This document shows positions 22,176 to 30,981 of a stretch of 39,632 bases of DNA, piece by piece (the first letter of the stretch is position 1; each line of letters begins with the position of its first letter). The notes beneath the pieces are model-generated. The model ran no database searches. It was not told the DNA's origin and worked only from the letters and a program-made list of their open reading frames with translations. Position numbers and translations under genes: made by a program. The stretch is from a virus. The stretch spans positions 1 through 39,632 of the IMG/VR virus record IMGVR_UViG_3300034198_008680. The stretch is one strand, 5' to 3'.

Positions 22176-23041
22176 TGCAGAGCGGTGCAGGCTCCGCCCC
22201 AACCTTCAACGCCCAACAGGCGGCGAGCGACCAGTCGAAGTCTAACGTACAGACCGGCATTGCGAACGCGACCCTTGGAAATACCAATCAGGTCACGCCC
22301 TATGGAAACCTGACGTACGCCGAAACGGGCGGTAAGGACGTTGGCGGCAATTGGGTGCCGTCCTATACGGCTACGCAGACGCTGAGCCCTGAGCAGCAGG
22401 CGATCTACAACAAGACCACGGGCCTGCAGTCCGGGGCGCTCGACACTGCCGGCAACGTGCTGGGGCAGGTCAACAACACCGTCAACACGCCGCTGAACTT
22501 CTCCGGCGCTCCCGCTCTGCCGCAGGACCAGACGGCTCTGCGGGATCAGGCCTATGGCGCGCTGACGGCGCGGTCGAATCAGGATCTTGACCGCCAGACC
22601 GAACAGCAAAAGACCCAGCTTGCCAACCAGGGCTTGGCGGTCGGCAGCGAAGCCTACAACAACGCCATGGTGCCGCTGGAGCGGGCGCGGGTGGATGCGT
22701 CCAATCAGGCGACCATCAACGCGGGCAACATCGCGGGTCAAAACCTGTCGCAGGCACAGACCCTGCGAAACCAATACATCAACGAGTTGCAGACGACCCG
22801 CAACCAGCCCCTGTCGGATTATCAGGCGTTGCTGGGCTTCGGCGGCGGCGTGCAGCAGCCGACCTACGCGACGCCGACACAGGCTCAGATCGCCAATACC
22901 GACGTGGTGAGCCCGCAGATCGCGGCCTATCAGGGGCAGACCAACGCCTACAACCAAGGAATGCAGTCCAGCAATTCGACGATGGGCGGCCTGTTTGGGT
23001 TGGGCGGCTCCGCCCTCATGGCCGGGGCGATGTTCGCATGA
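22175..23041 (+). CDS. Gln/Asn-rich virion protein of unknown function
   Basis: 288 residues. GGAGG at 22162-22166 fixes the start at the ATG at 22175, not the TTG at 22160. NQVTPYGNLTYAETGG, TQTLSPEQQAIYNKTTGLQS, QLANQGLAVGSEAYNNAM and a final small-residue hydrophobic stretch (GGLFGLGGSALMAGAMFA) are hallmarks of a family found beside internal virion proteins in alphaproteobacterial podoviruses. Possibly ejected with DNA; not proven. Confidence 0.7.
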   Translation: MQSGAGSAPTFNAQQAASDQSKSNVQTGIANATLGNTNQVTPYGNLTYAETGGKDVGGNWVPSYTATQTLSPEQQAIYNKTTGLQSGALDTAGNVLGQVNNTVNTPLNFSGAPALPQDQTALRDQAYGALTARSNQDLDRQTEQQKTQLANQGLAVGSEAYNNAMVPLERARVDASNQATINAGNIAGQNLSQAQTLRNQYINELQTTRNQPLSDYQALLGFGGGVQQPTYATPTQAQIANTDVVSPQIAAYQGQTNAYNQGMQSSNSTMGGLFGLGGSALMAGAMFA

Positions 23042-23046
23042 TCGCC

Positions 23047-23550
23047 CTAGTCGCCTTGGCACTTCACCTTGTACTTGGTGCCGATCGACCGGCAGATGAA
23101 CTGCGCGTCGTAGATCATCGCCTCAACCTGCGGCCGATCCCGGAACATCACGACGGTATTGTTGGCGGTCGGGTAGGTCCACGCATAAGCAGCGCCTGGA
23201 TAGCTGATCGTATTGGAACTGCCGGAGATCGAATTGCCGTAAATCGAAGCGCTGCCGCTGGTGGTGCTGTATCCCGGCACAGTGACGACTCCTCCCGCAT
23301 TGGCTCGCACGGCAGCGCCAGCAAATCCAAAATAACGGAAGCCGTTTTTAGTGGCGAGTTCGGCGCTTCGCAGCAAGGCAAAGTCCTGTGTTTGCTCCTG
23401 CGAGGTGTAGCCGTTCCCGGTGAAGGACACGCGCCAGATGTTGGGAGCGAGTTGGGTTTCCTCGTATCCGCCGGCGAGGCCGCTGGGGCCGTATGGGGTA
23501 CTGCATCCCGCAAGGGCTGCAAGCATCGCGATCATGAATAAGCGCTTCAC
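23047..23550 (-). CDS. Antisense lipoprotein (moron-like)
   Basis: 167 residues on the minus strand within a plus-strand block. GTG start at 23550 with a very strong AGGAGGAATT in front. Signal peptide MKRLFMIAMLAALAGC with lipobox Leu-Ala-Gly-Cys16, so it is an outer-membrane or periplasm-anchored lipoprotein. The mature part, GGYEETQLAPNIWRVSFTGN then GYTSQEQTQDFALLRSAELA, resembles the CC0125/CC1285-type lipoproteins of Alphaproteobacteria. It has its own promoter (see next entry), so it may be made in the lysogen. Superinfection exclusion or another change of the host surface is a plausible role (inference). Confidence 0.8.
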   Translation of the reverse strand: MKRLFMIAMLAALAGCSTPYGPSGLAGGYEETQLAPNIWRVSFTGNGYTSQEQTQDFALLRSAELATKNGFRYFGFAGAAVRANAGGVVTVPGYSTTSGSASIYGNSISGSSNTISYPGAAYAWTYPTANNTVVMFRDRPQVEAMIYDAQFICRSIGTKYKVKCQGD

Positions 23551-24271
23551 AATTCCTCCTTTGCCCGAGGGCGGGAATATTGCGCTGCAATTCAGCGGTG
23601 GCAAGGACTCACTGGCGGTTGCATACCTTCTGCGCCCGTATTGGGACCGCATCACGTTGTACCATGTGGACGCGGGCGACCTCCTGCCGGAAGTTCGGGA
23701 AATCGTCGATAGCGTCGAGGCGATGGTGCCGCGCTTCGTGCGGATCGCTTCTGATTCCAAGGCGTGGGCTACAGTCAACGGCCTTCCAAGCGATCTGGTC
23801 CCTTGCACCGGGACGCTTCCCGGCGTGCTGATGGGCGGCAAGACCCGTATTTCCGCGCGCTACGAGTGCTGCGGGCATAACCTCTGGATACCGATGCACG
23901 CCCGCATGGTGGCCGATGGCGTCACCCTTGCCATCCGGGGCACTAAAACATGCGACATGGCGAAACTCCCGGCTGTGAGCGGGGATCAGACGCTGGGCTA
24001 TGAGTTGTGGCTCCCGTTGCAGGACTGGTCGCACGCTGACGTGTTCGCCTATCTCCGTGAGGTGGGTGCGCCCATCTGCCGGGTCTACGAGAACAACGTC
24101 AACGCGCCGGAATGCGCGACTTGCTCGGCATGGTGGAGCGAGGGCAGGGCGGGCTACCTCGCCAAATATCACCCGGATCTGAGCGCCGCCTATCAGGCCA
24201 AGCTGGGCATGGTGGCGCGTGAGGTGTTTCCGATGGTGGCCTCTCTCAACGCTGAATTGGGGGCCGTTTGA
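23534..24271 (+). CDS. PAPS reductase-family (adenine nucleotide alpha hydrolase) protein
   Basis: 245 residues. The PP-loop LQFSGGKDSLAVA (SGGKDS at 21-26) binds the adenylated substrate; RYECCGHNLWIPMH and RGTKTCDMAKLP carry conserved cysteines, and ECATCSAWWSEGRAGYL lies at the C-terminus. The ATG at 23534 gives MNKRFTIPPLPEGGNIAL, which fits the family's N-terminus; there is no good ribosome site. Its 5' end overlaps the divergent lipoprotein gene by 17 nt. Such proteins in phages may take part in sulfur metabolism or nucleic-acid modification (DndC-like); which applies here is unknown. The stop overlaps the next ATG. Confidence 0.8.
   Translation: MNKRFTIPPLPEGGNIALQFSGGKDSLAVAYLLRPYWDRITLYHVDAGDLLPEVREIVDSVEAMVPRFVRIASDSKAWATVNGLPSDLVPCTGTLPGVLMGGKTRISARYECCGHNLWIPMHARMVADGVTLAIRGTKTCDMAKLPAVSGDQTLGYELWLPLQDWSHADVFAYLREVGAPICRVYENNVNAPECATCSAWWSEGRAGYLAKYHPDLSAAYQAKLGMVAREVFPMVASLNAELGAV
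23576..23604 (-). promoter_or_regulatory. Promoter for the antisense lipoprotein gene
   Basis: Minus strand: -35 TTGCCA (23604-23599, 5 of 6), 17-nt spacer, -10 AATATT (23581-23576, 4 of 6). It lies 26 nt before the GTG start, inside the coding region of the opposite PAPS-reductase-like gene. It would allow expression independent of the late phage programme. Confidence 0.45.
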
Positions 24272-26004
24272 TGGCTGATTCTGCCCTTCTGGCTTCTCTC
24301 TTGCTGGGTCAAAAGCGCCGGTCTGATCCCGTCGAGGCGCAGCATAAGTTCGGCCAGAGCCTGATGACGACGGGTGCTTCAACCGCGCCTGTTCACTCTC
24401 CTCTTGAGGGATTGGCGCGCGCACTGCAAGGCGGCCTTGGCGCTTTTGTGTCGTATGACGCCACCCGCCGAGAGGACGAAAAAAACAAGGCGACCGTCGC
24501 GGGGCTTTCCGCTGCGATGCAGGCTGATACGCCGGAAAAGGCGGCAAAAGCTTTGCAGGATGCGGGCGGCGATCCGGATTTGGTGTCCTCGACTCTTGCT
24601 CAATTGCTGACAGCAAAAAGTGATCGGTACGCCAAAAACAATCTGGCGACGGATGCTTACAGGGCGGCGGGCGGTGTCATACCGGGCGCACAGCCTGCCG
24701 GGCCTCAGTCTGCCGCCACTCCTCCGCTGCCGCAGGGCCAGCCCGCGCCGGGCGGCTTCAACAACAACACCGGCAACATCCGCGCGTCGAGTGTTCCGTG
24801 GGAGGGCAAGGGTGTCCCGCAGAACGGATTTGAGACGTTCGATACGCCGCAGGCTGGCACTAATGCACAGGCGAAGAATTGGGGCGCCTATGTGCAGGGC
24901 AACCCCAATATCACCGTCGCGCAGGCCATCGCCAAGTGGGCGCCGCCGACCGAGAACGACACGAACCAGTATATCCGTCAGGTCGCGGAAGGCACCGGCA
25001 TCAACCCCGGAATGCCATTGGGCGAGCTACAGAAGGACCCCGTCGCCTTCGCGCAGTTCATGGAGGCCGTGACCAAGAAGGAAAAGGGCGGCGTCCCGCA
25101 GGGTGTGACCGCCGACACCTTCGTGAATGCGGCGGGCGGTGGCAATGCCCAGCAGCCAGGTCAGTTGACCATCAACATGCGTGGCCCGCAGCCTCCACAG
25201 GGCAGCGCGGATGGTTCGATGCCTCCACAGGCCGCACCGCAGGCTCCTACAGCCCCGCAAATCAGCCCCGCCGCCGCCGAACTCTCGCGACAGGCACAGG
25301 CCGCTTACAGTTCTGGCGACCCCGCCCGCGCTGCCGCCCTTCAGCAGAAGGCGCAAGAGACGCAGGCGGCTTATTTGGGTGAACAGGCCAAAATCCAAGA
25401 CACGCGGAATTATCAGCAAGTCGAGGATGTGCAGAAGCGCGCCGCAGAGGCCACAGAACATGACCGCCGCGAGGCCACCAAGACGATGAGCCGGGAGCAG
25501 TCGGACGCCGCGACCTTTGCCGACCGCATGACGAACAGCAACCGGATAATTGCCGATCTCGAAAAGGTTGGAACCTCTCAGGGCGGCCATTTGCTGGAAT
25601 CAAAGGTATTCGGTGTCGGCATTCCCTTCGCCAACCGGATGCAGAGCCCCGAATACAAGAAGTTCATGCAAGCCCGCGAGGATTTTGCATACGCGCAACT
25701 GCGTCGTGAGACGGGCGCGGCTATTCAGCCGTTTGAATACGAGACGATTGACAAGCAATACATGCCGCAGCCGGGAGACGATGCGGAGCTTCTGGCTCAG
25801 AAAGCAAAGAATCGGAAAATCGCGCTTGAGGGCATGACGCGAGCGGCTGGTCCGACATACACCGTCAATTCCACCGTAAACGAACGCCCGGCAGGCACCA
25901 CGCAGATGGCACCCGCTGCGCCGAGTCCTGGCGCAATGGTGGATGGATACCGCTTTAGGGGTGGAGATCCCAGCAAGCGGGAAAATTGGGAGCGTTCGCA
26001 GTGA
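24271..26004 (+). CDS. Internal virion protein with peptidoglycan-degrading-type domain
   Basis: 577 residues from the ATG overlapping the previous stop. Residues about 161-270 (GGFNNNTGNIRASSVPWEGK, QNGFETFDTPQAGTNAQAKNW, KWAPPTENDTNQYIRQVAEG) match the structural-protein/transglycosylase-like module seen in phage virion-associated murein enzymes. Flanks are Gln/Ala/Pro-rich and helical. Probably ejected at infection to open the cell wall (inference). Catalytic residues cannot be fixed by eye. Confidence 0.75.
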   Translation: MADSALLASLLLGQKRRSDPVEAQHKFGQSLMTTGASTAPVHSPLEGLARALQGGLGAFVSYDATRREDEKNKATVAGLSAAMQADTPEKAAKALQDAGGDPDLVSSTLAQLLTAKSDRYAKNNLATDAYRAAGGVIPGAQPAGPQSAATPPLPQGQPAPGGFNNNTGNIRASSVPWEGKGVPQNGFETFDTPQAGTNAQAKNWGAYVQGNPNITVAQAIAKWAPPTENDTNQYIRQVAEGTGINPGMPLGELQKDPVAFAQFMEAVTKKEKGGVPQGVTADTFVNAAGGGNAQQPGQLTINMRGPQPPQGSADGSMPPQAAPQAPTAPQISPAAAELSRQAQAAYSSGDPARAAALQQKAQETQAAYLGEQAKIQDTRNYQQVEDVQKRAAEATEHDRREATKTMSREQSDAATFADRMTNSNRIIADLEKVGTSQGGHLLESKVFGVGIPFANRMQSPEYKKFMQAREDFAYAQLRRETGAAIQPFEYETIDKQYMPQPGDDAELLAQKAKNRKIALEGMTRAAGPTYTVNSTVNERPAGTTQMAPAAPSPGAMVDGYRFRGGDPSKRENWERSQ

Positions 26005-28058
26005 GCGGTCCCTGGGAAAGATATGCCCCCGCCGAGACAGGTCCGTGGGACAAGTTCAAATCACCCGACCCCGGCATCACCGGGGACCGGCTGGCGCAGG
26101 CGTTCGGCGGCGGCGCGACGTTTAATTTGGGCGACGAACTGGCAGCAGGCGTTCGCGCCGCTGCGCCTGAGTTCTCCAATTGGATGATGCGCGGCCCGGC
26201 GCTTCAACGCGATGAAAGCATCGGCGGAAGCCCCACACCGCAGACCGTCTCGACGGCTCCCGACTTCCAAGGCCGCTATGATGAGGAATTGGCGAAGGAA
26301 CGCCAGAAGGCGAAAGAGTTTCAGGCCAACAGCCCGATTGCTGCGGGCGCGGCAAATATCGCCGGCAGTCTAGCGACGACTGCGCTTGCCTTGCCTGCCG
26401 CCGCAACGGCAGTGGGGCCGAGTGCTTTGGTCAACGTCGCCAAAACGGCTGGCGTGGGAGCGGCGCTGGGTGGCGCTGCTGGCTTTGGCGAGGGCGAGGG
26501 CGAAGCGGACAGGCTGTTTAAGGCCGGGGTGGGTGGTGTGATCGGTGGCGGGGTTGGGGCTCTGACGCGCCCGCTTTCCGCCATTGGCAGAAGCATTGCC
26601 GAGAGTGCGCCGGGCCGTGTGGTTCTAGACCCGGTTAACGGCATGGTAAGCGCGCTCCTAAACCGCGCCGGTAATGCCAAGGCAGCGGCGCAAAACATCA
26701 GGCCGCCGGAGGGGGGCACCTCGCCGTATAGCGTAGCGGAGCAGGGGGCCGCGCAACGCCTTGCGACTGTGTTGCAGCGTGATCGGCTGACGCCGGAGGC
26801 CGTGCAGGCAGAACTTGCGCGCCTTGGACCCGAGGCCATCCCATCAGACGTTAGCGCCAGCCTTCTCCAGCAAGGCGTGAACGCCAAGACGCTCTCCGGC
26901 GAGACGCGCCAGCGTGCGCAGGATTTCTTCGCCCCGCGCGAAGGTGTGGGCCGCATTGGTCGGACTGGCGATCGCATGGTGAGGGCGGCCGAAGGCGACG
27001 CCAAGCCTCCCTCTCATTTCGCACTGACCGGCGACAATCAAGAGCCCTATTCATTCGCAAACAATCTGCGTGACGTGGGTGCCAGATTCTATGGCGAGAT
27101 GGACGCCGCCGGCCTGAAGCAGTCGCCCGCCATGGGTGCGCTGATGGAGAACAAATACGTCAACGCCGCAATCGACAAGGTGATGGCGAATGAATCGGCA
27201 ACGCGCGTCGGCACTGGCCGCAGCCCTGCCTCGACCGTCGATATCATGCACAAGGTCAAGCAGGAGATCGCTGACATGGGCGTTGCGGCAACGGGCCATG
27301 GCGACTCAACGCAGTCCTATTTCCGCGATCTTGCCGGGCATTTCGTTTCGACGCTCAAAGCCGCCAACCCCAAACTGGCAGCCGCCGACCGCGCCTATGC
27401 CGAAGCTGCCTCCCTGCCGGAGCGTTACACCGCAGGCGCGTCCATCTTCAAGCGCGGCATGGGTGAGCAGGCGACGGAATCGTCGGCCCCTGGCATTGCC
27501 GACTTGTTGCAGAACTCGACCGCCCAGCAGGCAGCGGCAACTCGCGCAGGCGCCATCAACGCCGTCCGCGACAAGGCACAGACCCTAACCGGCGCACGCG
27601 GCCTTGCGCGCGATATCGCCTTCGGCGGCGGCGAGAACGGCGTGCAGCAGTCGATCCGCTCCGCGTTGCCAAATGAGGCGGAAAACCTCATCCGCCAGTC
27701 CGGCACTGAGGGCATCTTCGCCAACACATCAAACCGCTACTTAGGCGGTCCCCATACCGCCGATGACCTCGTTGGAGCGAGCGACCTTGCGGGCTTGACT
27801 TTGCGCGCCACGCCGGGCGGCGCCACGCCACGCTGGCAGGAAAGCCTCGCCGCTGCCGCCAATTGGGTGGCGAGTCCGAACGAGGCAGTACGTAACCAGA
27901 TTGGCCGGATGCTGCTGGACGCCAACCCGGAAACGCAGCGTCGGACGCTCGCCTTGATCGCGCAAATCCTAGAGCAGCGTTCTGCTGGCACACCTATGGC
28001 GGCCGGCCTCGCTCAAGCGGGCGGTGGTCTGGCTGGGAGGGAATTGAATGCCTTTTAA
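26001..28058 (+). CDS. Large internal virion / DNA-ejection protein
   Basis: 685 residues; GTG start overlapping the preceding stop (GTGA). The N-terminus contains two copies of a GPWxxY/F-type motif (SGPWERYAPAETGPWDKF). Residues 100-190 hold Ala/Gly-rich hydrophobic stretches (AANIAGSLATTALALPAAAT, VGGVIGGGVGALT) able to enter membranes; the rest is long, helical and Ala-rich. This is the pattern of podovirus ejection proteins that form the trans-envelope conduit. Confidence 0.75.
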   Translation: MSGPWERYAPAETGPWDKFKSPDPGITGDRLAQAFGGGATFNLGDELAAGVRAAAPEFSNWMMRGPALQRDESIGGSPTPQTVSTAPDFQGRYDEELAKERQKAKEFQANSPIAAGAANIAGSLATTALALPAAATAVGPSALVNVAKTAGVGAALGGAAGFGEGEGEADRLFKAGVGGVIGGGVGALTRPLSAIGRSIAESAPGRVVLDPVNGMVSALLNRAGNAKAAAQNIRPPEGGTSPYSVAEQGAAQRLATVLQRDRLTPEAVQAELARLGPEAIPSDVSASLLQQGVNAKTLSGETRQRAQDFFAPREGVGRIGRTGDRMVRAAEGDAKPPSHFALTGDNQEPYSFANNLRDVGARFYGEMDAAGLKQSPAMGALMENKYVNAAIDKVMANESATRVGTGRSPASTVDIMHKVKQEIADMGVAATGHGDSTQSYFRDLAGHFVSTLKAANPKLAAADRAYAEAASLPERYTAGASIFKRGMGEQATESSAPGIADLLQNSTAQQAAATRAGAINAVRDKAQTLTGARGLARDIAFGGGENGVQQSIRSALPNEAENLIRQSGTEGIFANTSNRYLGGPHTADDLVGASDLAGLTLRATPGGATPRWQESLAAAANWVASPNEAVRNQIGRMLLDANPETQRRTLALIAQILEQRSAGTPMAAGLAQAGGGLAGRELNAF

Positions 28059-29547
28059 CGGATCTGGCGCCTATTCGGCTCCCTCTCTCCCCGGTTCGTG
28101 GAACCCGGCAGCTTCCGGCTCGACGGCGTCCCCAACCGACTGGAACACGCTGCTTGCAGACATCCAGACCGCGCTCACCACGGTGATCTGCAAGGACGGT
28201 CAAACGACGGTCACGGCCAACCTGCCGATGGCGACGAAACGGCATACCGGCGTTGGCAACGCCGTGGCGCGCGACGATTACGCGGCGGCCGGGCAGGTTC
28301 AGGACAGCACCCTGACCTATGTGGCGGCGGGCGGAACGTCGGACGTTATCACGCTGACGCTGGCCCCTGCGATCACGGCTTATGTCGTCGGGCAGATGTT
28401 CAGTTTCAAGGCATCTGCCGCCAACACGACTACGACGCCGACCCTCAATGTCAACGGCGTAGGAGCGGGAACCATCGTGTGGCCTGACGGTTCCGCGCTG
28501 GTGGCGGGCGATATCCCGAACGGCGCGCAGATCGTCGTCAAGTGTTCGGCCACCACGCCGGTCTGGCACCTTCAGACGGTGCCCTACTCGGTCAATACGA
28601 CCAAGCTGGCGGGCTCGACGCTTTCCGTCATGCCGTTTTTCACGCCGCAGGGCCGCCTCACGCTCACCAGCGGAACGCCGGTCATGACGGCAAACGCCAC
28701 TGCCGCGACCTCGATCTACTACAGCCCGTACAACGGCAATCTGGTGCCGCTTTACGACGGGACGAACCTTGTCCCGACGACCTTTGCCGAACTGACCAAC
28801 ACGACGACGGACAACACCAAGAACCCGGCCGCCGTCACCACCAACAGCAATTATGACCTGTTCGTGTGGAACGATAGCGGCACGATCCGGTTGGGGCGTG
28901 GCCCGGCGTGGACCTCCGACACGGCACGCGGCACCGGAGCGGGCACCACTGAATTGCAGCGCGTGAATGGCGTATGGCTGAACAAGGTCGCCATTACCAA
29001 TGGCCCCGGCGCCAATCGTGGAACCTACGTCGGCACGGTGCGCTCTGACGGCTCCAGCCAGATCAACTGGCAGGCGGGCGCGATCGCCGCAAACGGCACC
29101 GAGGCCATCCTGGGCGTGTGGAACTACTACAACCGCGTGCAGGTCGGCGGACTGGTGGGCGATTCCACCGACTCGTGGTCTTACGGGACGGCCACGATCC
29201 GCCCTGCCAACAATTCCACGACTATGCGCGCCTCGTGGATTTCAGGGCTTGCCGAAGATCTGTTTGAAGCCCGCTACGACTTCTTTTGGGCGGGCTCTGT
29301 CGCGGGCGTCGTAGCCTATGCCGGCGTCGGTCTGGACAGCACGACGGTTTTTGCCGGTCGCCGTCAGCTTCTTCAGGCCGCGCAGGCCACCGTGCAGGTG
29401 GGCTCCGGCGATCACCGCACCACCTCCATCGGCTGGCATTACATGCAGGCCCTTGAACGCGGAGACGGCAGCGCGGGCACCTTCGGCGGCGACAACGCCT
29501 TCCCGCTATTGGCGCAGACCGGCATGTCCTACAGCGGCCGATTCTAG
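28048..29547 (+). CDS. Tail fibre / receptor-binding protein
   Basis: 499 residues, with GGGAGGG before the ATG, overlapping the previous gene by 11 nt. Predominantly beta and rich in Thr/Ser/Gly/Asn; TLTLAPAITAYVVGQMFSFK and LNVNGVGAGTIVWPDGSALV are the repeat-like motifs of fibre shafts. The C-terminal half is variable-looking and Trp/Tyr-rich. Likely binds the host surface. No intramolecular chaperone signature is seen. Confidence 0.75.
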   Translation: MPFNGSGAYSAPSLPGSWNPAASGSTASPTDWNTLLADIQTALTTVICKDGQTTVTANLPMATKRHTGVGNAVARDDYAAAGQVQDSTLTYVAAGGTSDVITLTLAPAITAYVVGQMFSFKASAANTTTTPTLNVNGVGAGTIVWPDGSALVAGDIPNGAQIVVKCSATTPVWHLQTVPYSVNTTKLAGSTLSVMPFFTPQGRLTLTSGTPVMTANATAATSIYYSPYNGNLVPLYDGTNLVPTTFAELTNTTTDNTKNPAAVTTNSNYDLFVWNDSGTIRLGRGPAWTSDTARGTGAGTTELQRVNGVWLNKVAITNGPGANRGTYVGTVRSDGSSQINWQAGAIAANGTEAILGVWNYYNRVQVGGLVGDSTDSWSYGTATIRPANNSTTMRASWISGLAEDLFEARYDFFWAGSVAGVVAYAGVGLDSTTVFAGRRQLLQAAQATVQVGSGDHRTTSIGWHYMQALERGDGSAGTFGGDNAFPLLAQTGMSYSGRF

Positions 29548-29562
29548 GAACAGGAGAACCAC

Positions 29563-29937
29563 ATGGCATTGAGTCCAGTTACCCTTGTTGCGAATAACGT
29601 AGAAGTTAGCGCGACGGCGCCGCTTCCGGTTGCAATTTATGAGCCGGTAGGCGGCGGCGTCACTTGGGGCGCACCAACTGCGGTTGCTGTTACGGCGGGG
29701 CCAACCTCAACAACTTTGATCGCGGCAAACGCTTCCCGCAAAGCCATCACGATCTGGAACCCTGTCGGAAACGCGCAAATGAGCGTCGATATTTCGGGGG
29801 GCGTGGCGGCGCTGGCTTCGGGGCTTCCACTCATGGGCGGCGCCAGCCTTTTCCTGACAGGTGCGGATTGTCCAGTGGGCGCAATCACCTTCATCGGTAC
29901 TGCCGCGCAGAACCTCGTTTATCAGCAGGGGACCTAA
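29563..29937 (+). CDS. Small tail-tip / fibre-associated protein
   Basis: 124 residues, strong CAGGAGAACC ribosome site, the same style as coat and decoration genes, suggesting abundance. Beta-rich (VAVTAGPTSTTLIAANASRK, ITIWNPVGNAQMSVDIS). Placed between two fibre-like genes; probably an accessory of the tail fibre. Confidence 0.6.
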   Translation: MALSPVTLVANNVEVSATAPLPVAIYEPVGGGVTWGAPTAVAVTAGPTSTTLIAANASRKAITIWNPVGNAQMSVDISGGVAALASGLPLMGGASLFLTGADCPVGAITFIGTAAQNLVYQQGT

Positions 29938-29940
29938 GCG

Positions 29941-30699
29941 ATGATCACAGGTTTTAGCAATCCGGCACAGTGGCGCACCACAATCATCACTGGTAGCGGC
30001 AGCTACACGCCTAAAACCGGCATGGTGCTGGTTACGCTTGTCGGCGGCGGCGCGGGCGGTGGCGGTGGACATGCGACGGGTGGCGCGGGTGGTGGCGGCG
30101 CAGGCGGCACCGGTTTGATGAATTACAGCCTCGCCGTCACGGCTGGTTCGCCTTTGACCATCACGATTGGCGCAGCGGGCTCCGGCGGTGCTATCGGGTC
30201 CAACGGCACAAGCGGCGGCGATACGAACATCACGGGCGGCCTCACTGCCTGCCCGATTGGCAACGCGGGCGGTCTGGGTGCGGCGGGTGCAGCCGTCAAC
30301 GGCGGCAACGGAGGTCAGTCCGGCAACATCGTCGGTTACTTTTCCATCACAGGCGCTGGTGCCACGGGCGGCGCGGCTGGCGGCGCGAGTAACGGTATTC
30401 CAACGGGCATTGGCCCGTTGATCGCTGGCACGGGCGGCGGCGCGGGCGCGGGCACGGGCGGCGGCGCCGGTGGCGTCGCTCGCGGCTATACAAGTTCAAC
30501 CCCGAGCGTCGGAGGCACTGGCATCGGCGGCGGCGGTGGTGGTGCCACAATCATTGGCATGGGCGCGAACGGCGGAAATGCCACCGTTGCCGGTTTCAAC
30601 GCCACGGCGAACACGGGCTGCGGTGGCGGTGGCGGCGGACAGAACGCTGCGGGCGGCAATGGTTCCGCAGGCCAAGTGGTCATCATGGAGCTTTACTAA
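29941..30699 (+). CDS. Glycine-rich tail adhesin-like protein
   Basis: 252 residues. After an N-terminal beta part (TTIITGSGSYTPKTGMVLVT) almost half of the protein is Gly in long GGG/GAG runs. Such Gly-rich phage proteins form poly-Gly-II lattices at fibre tips, as in gp38-type adhesins, and are receptor-specificity determinants. The DNA is correspondingly a GGCGG-rich repeat, prone to slippage, which may give variable length. Confidence 0.75.
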   Translation: MITGFSNPAQWRTTIITGSGSYTPKTGMVLVTLVGGGAGGGGGHATGGAGGGGAGGTGLMNYSLAVTAGSPLTITIGAAGSGGAIGSNGTSGGDTNITGGLTACPIGNAGGLGAAGAAVNGGNGGQSGNIVGYFSITGAGATGGAAGGASNGIPTGIGPLIAGTGGGAGAGTGGGAGGVARGYTSSTPSVGGTGIGGGGGGATIIGMGANGGNATVAGFNATANTGCGGGGGGQNAAGGNGSAGQVVIMELY

Positions 30700-30932
30700 T
30701 GTCTGATGTGATCCGCTACGTCGTTGTCGATGATACGACCGGCATCGTCGCGAATGTCATCATGTGGGACGGCCAGCCCGGCTGGGCACCGCCCACGGGC
30801 ATGTCGGCTCACCTGTTCCCGACTGGCGATGTGTCGCCCGGCTGGATGTGGAACAACGGCAAGCCGCAACCCCCCCGCTTAAAGAATAACGAGGCGGCCC
30901 CCGACCAGACGGCCATCCGGCCGGGAGCCTAA
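30699..30932 (+). CDS. Small fibre-associated / tail assembly-like protein
   Basis: 77 residues, start overlapping the previous stop. VVVDDTTGIVANVIMWDGQP and SPGWMWNNGKPQPPRL follow the layout of short proteins after tail-fibre genes, some being fibre assembly factors. Role uncertain. Confidence 0.55.
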   Translation: MSDVIRYVVVDDTTGIVANVIMWDGQPGWAPPTGMSAHLFPTGDVSPGWMWNNGKPQPPRLKNNEAAPDQTAIRPGA

Positions 30933-30981
30933 TCACCACCGAGCCCAAAGAGCCCGGCGATGACTGAAGAAAGACTACCCC

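Noticed and set aside
23038-23541. Plus-strand 167-residue frame
   Set aside because: It is the reverse of the lipoprotein gene, which has a signal peptide, lipobox, ribosome site and promoter.
26321-27004. Long minus frame within the ejection protein gene
   Set aside because: Shadow of a high-GC Ala-rich gene; no start signal or motif.
30022-30690. Tandem repeat array
   Set aside because: The GGCGG repeats are codon repeats of the glycine-rich protein, not a separate element.
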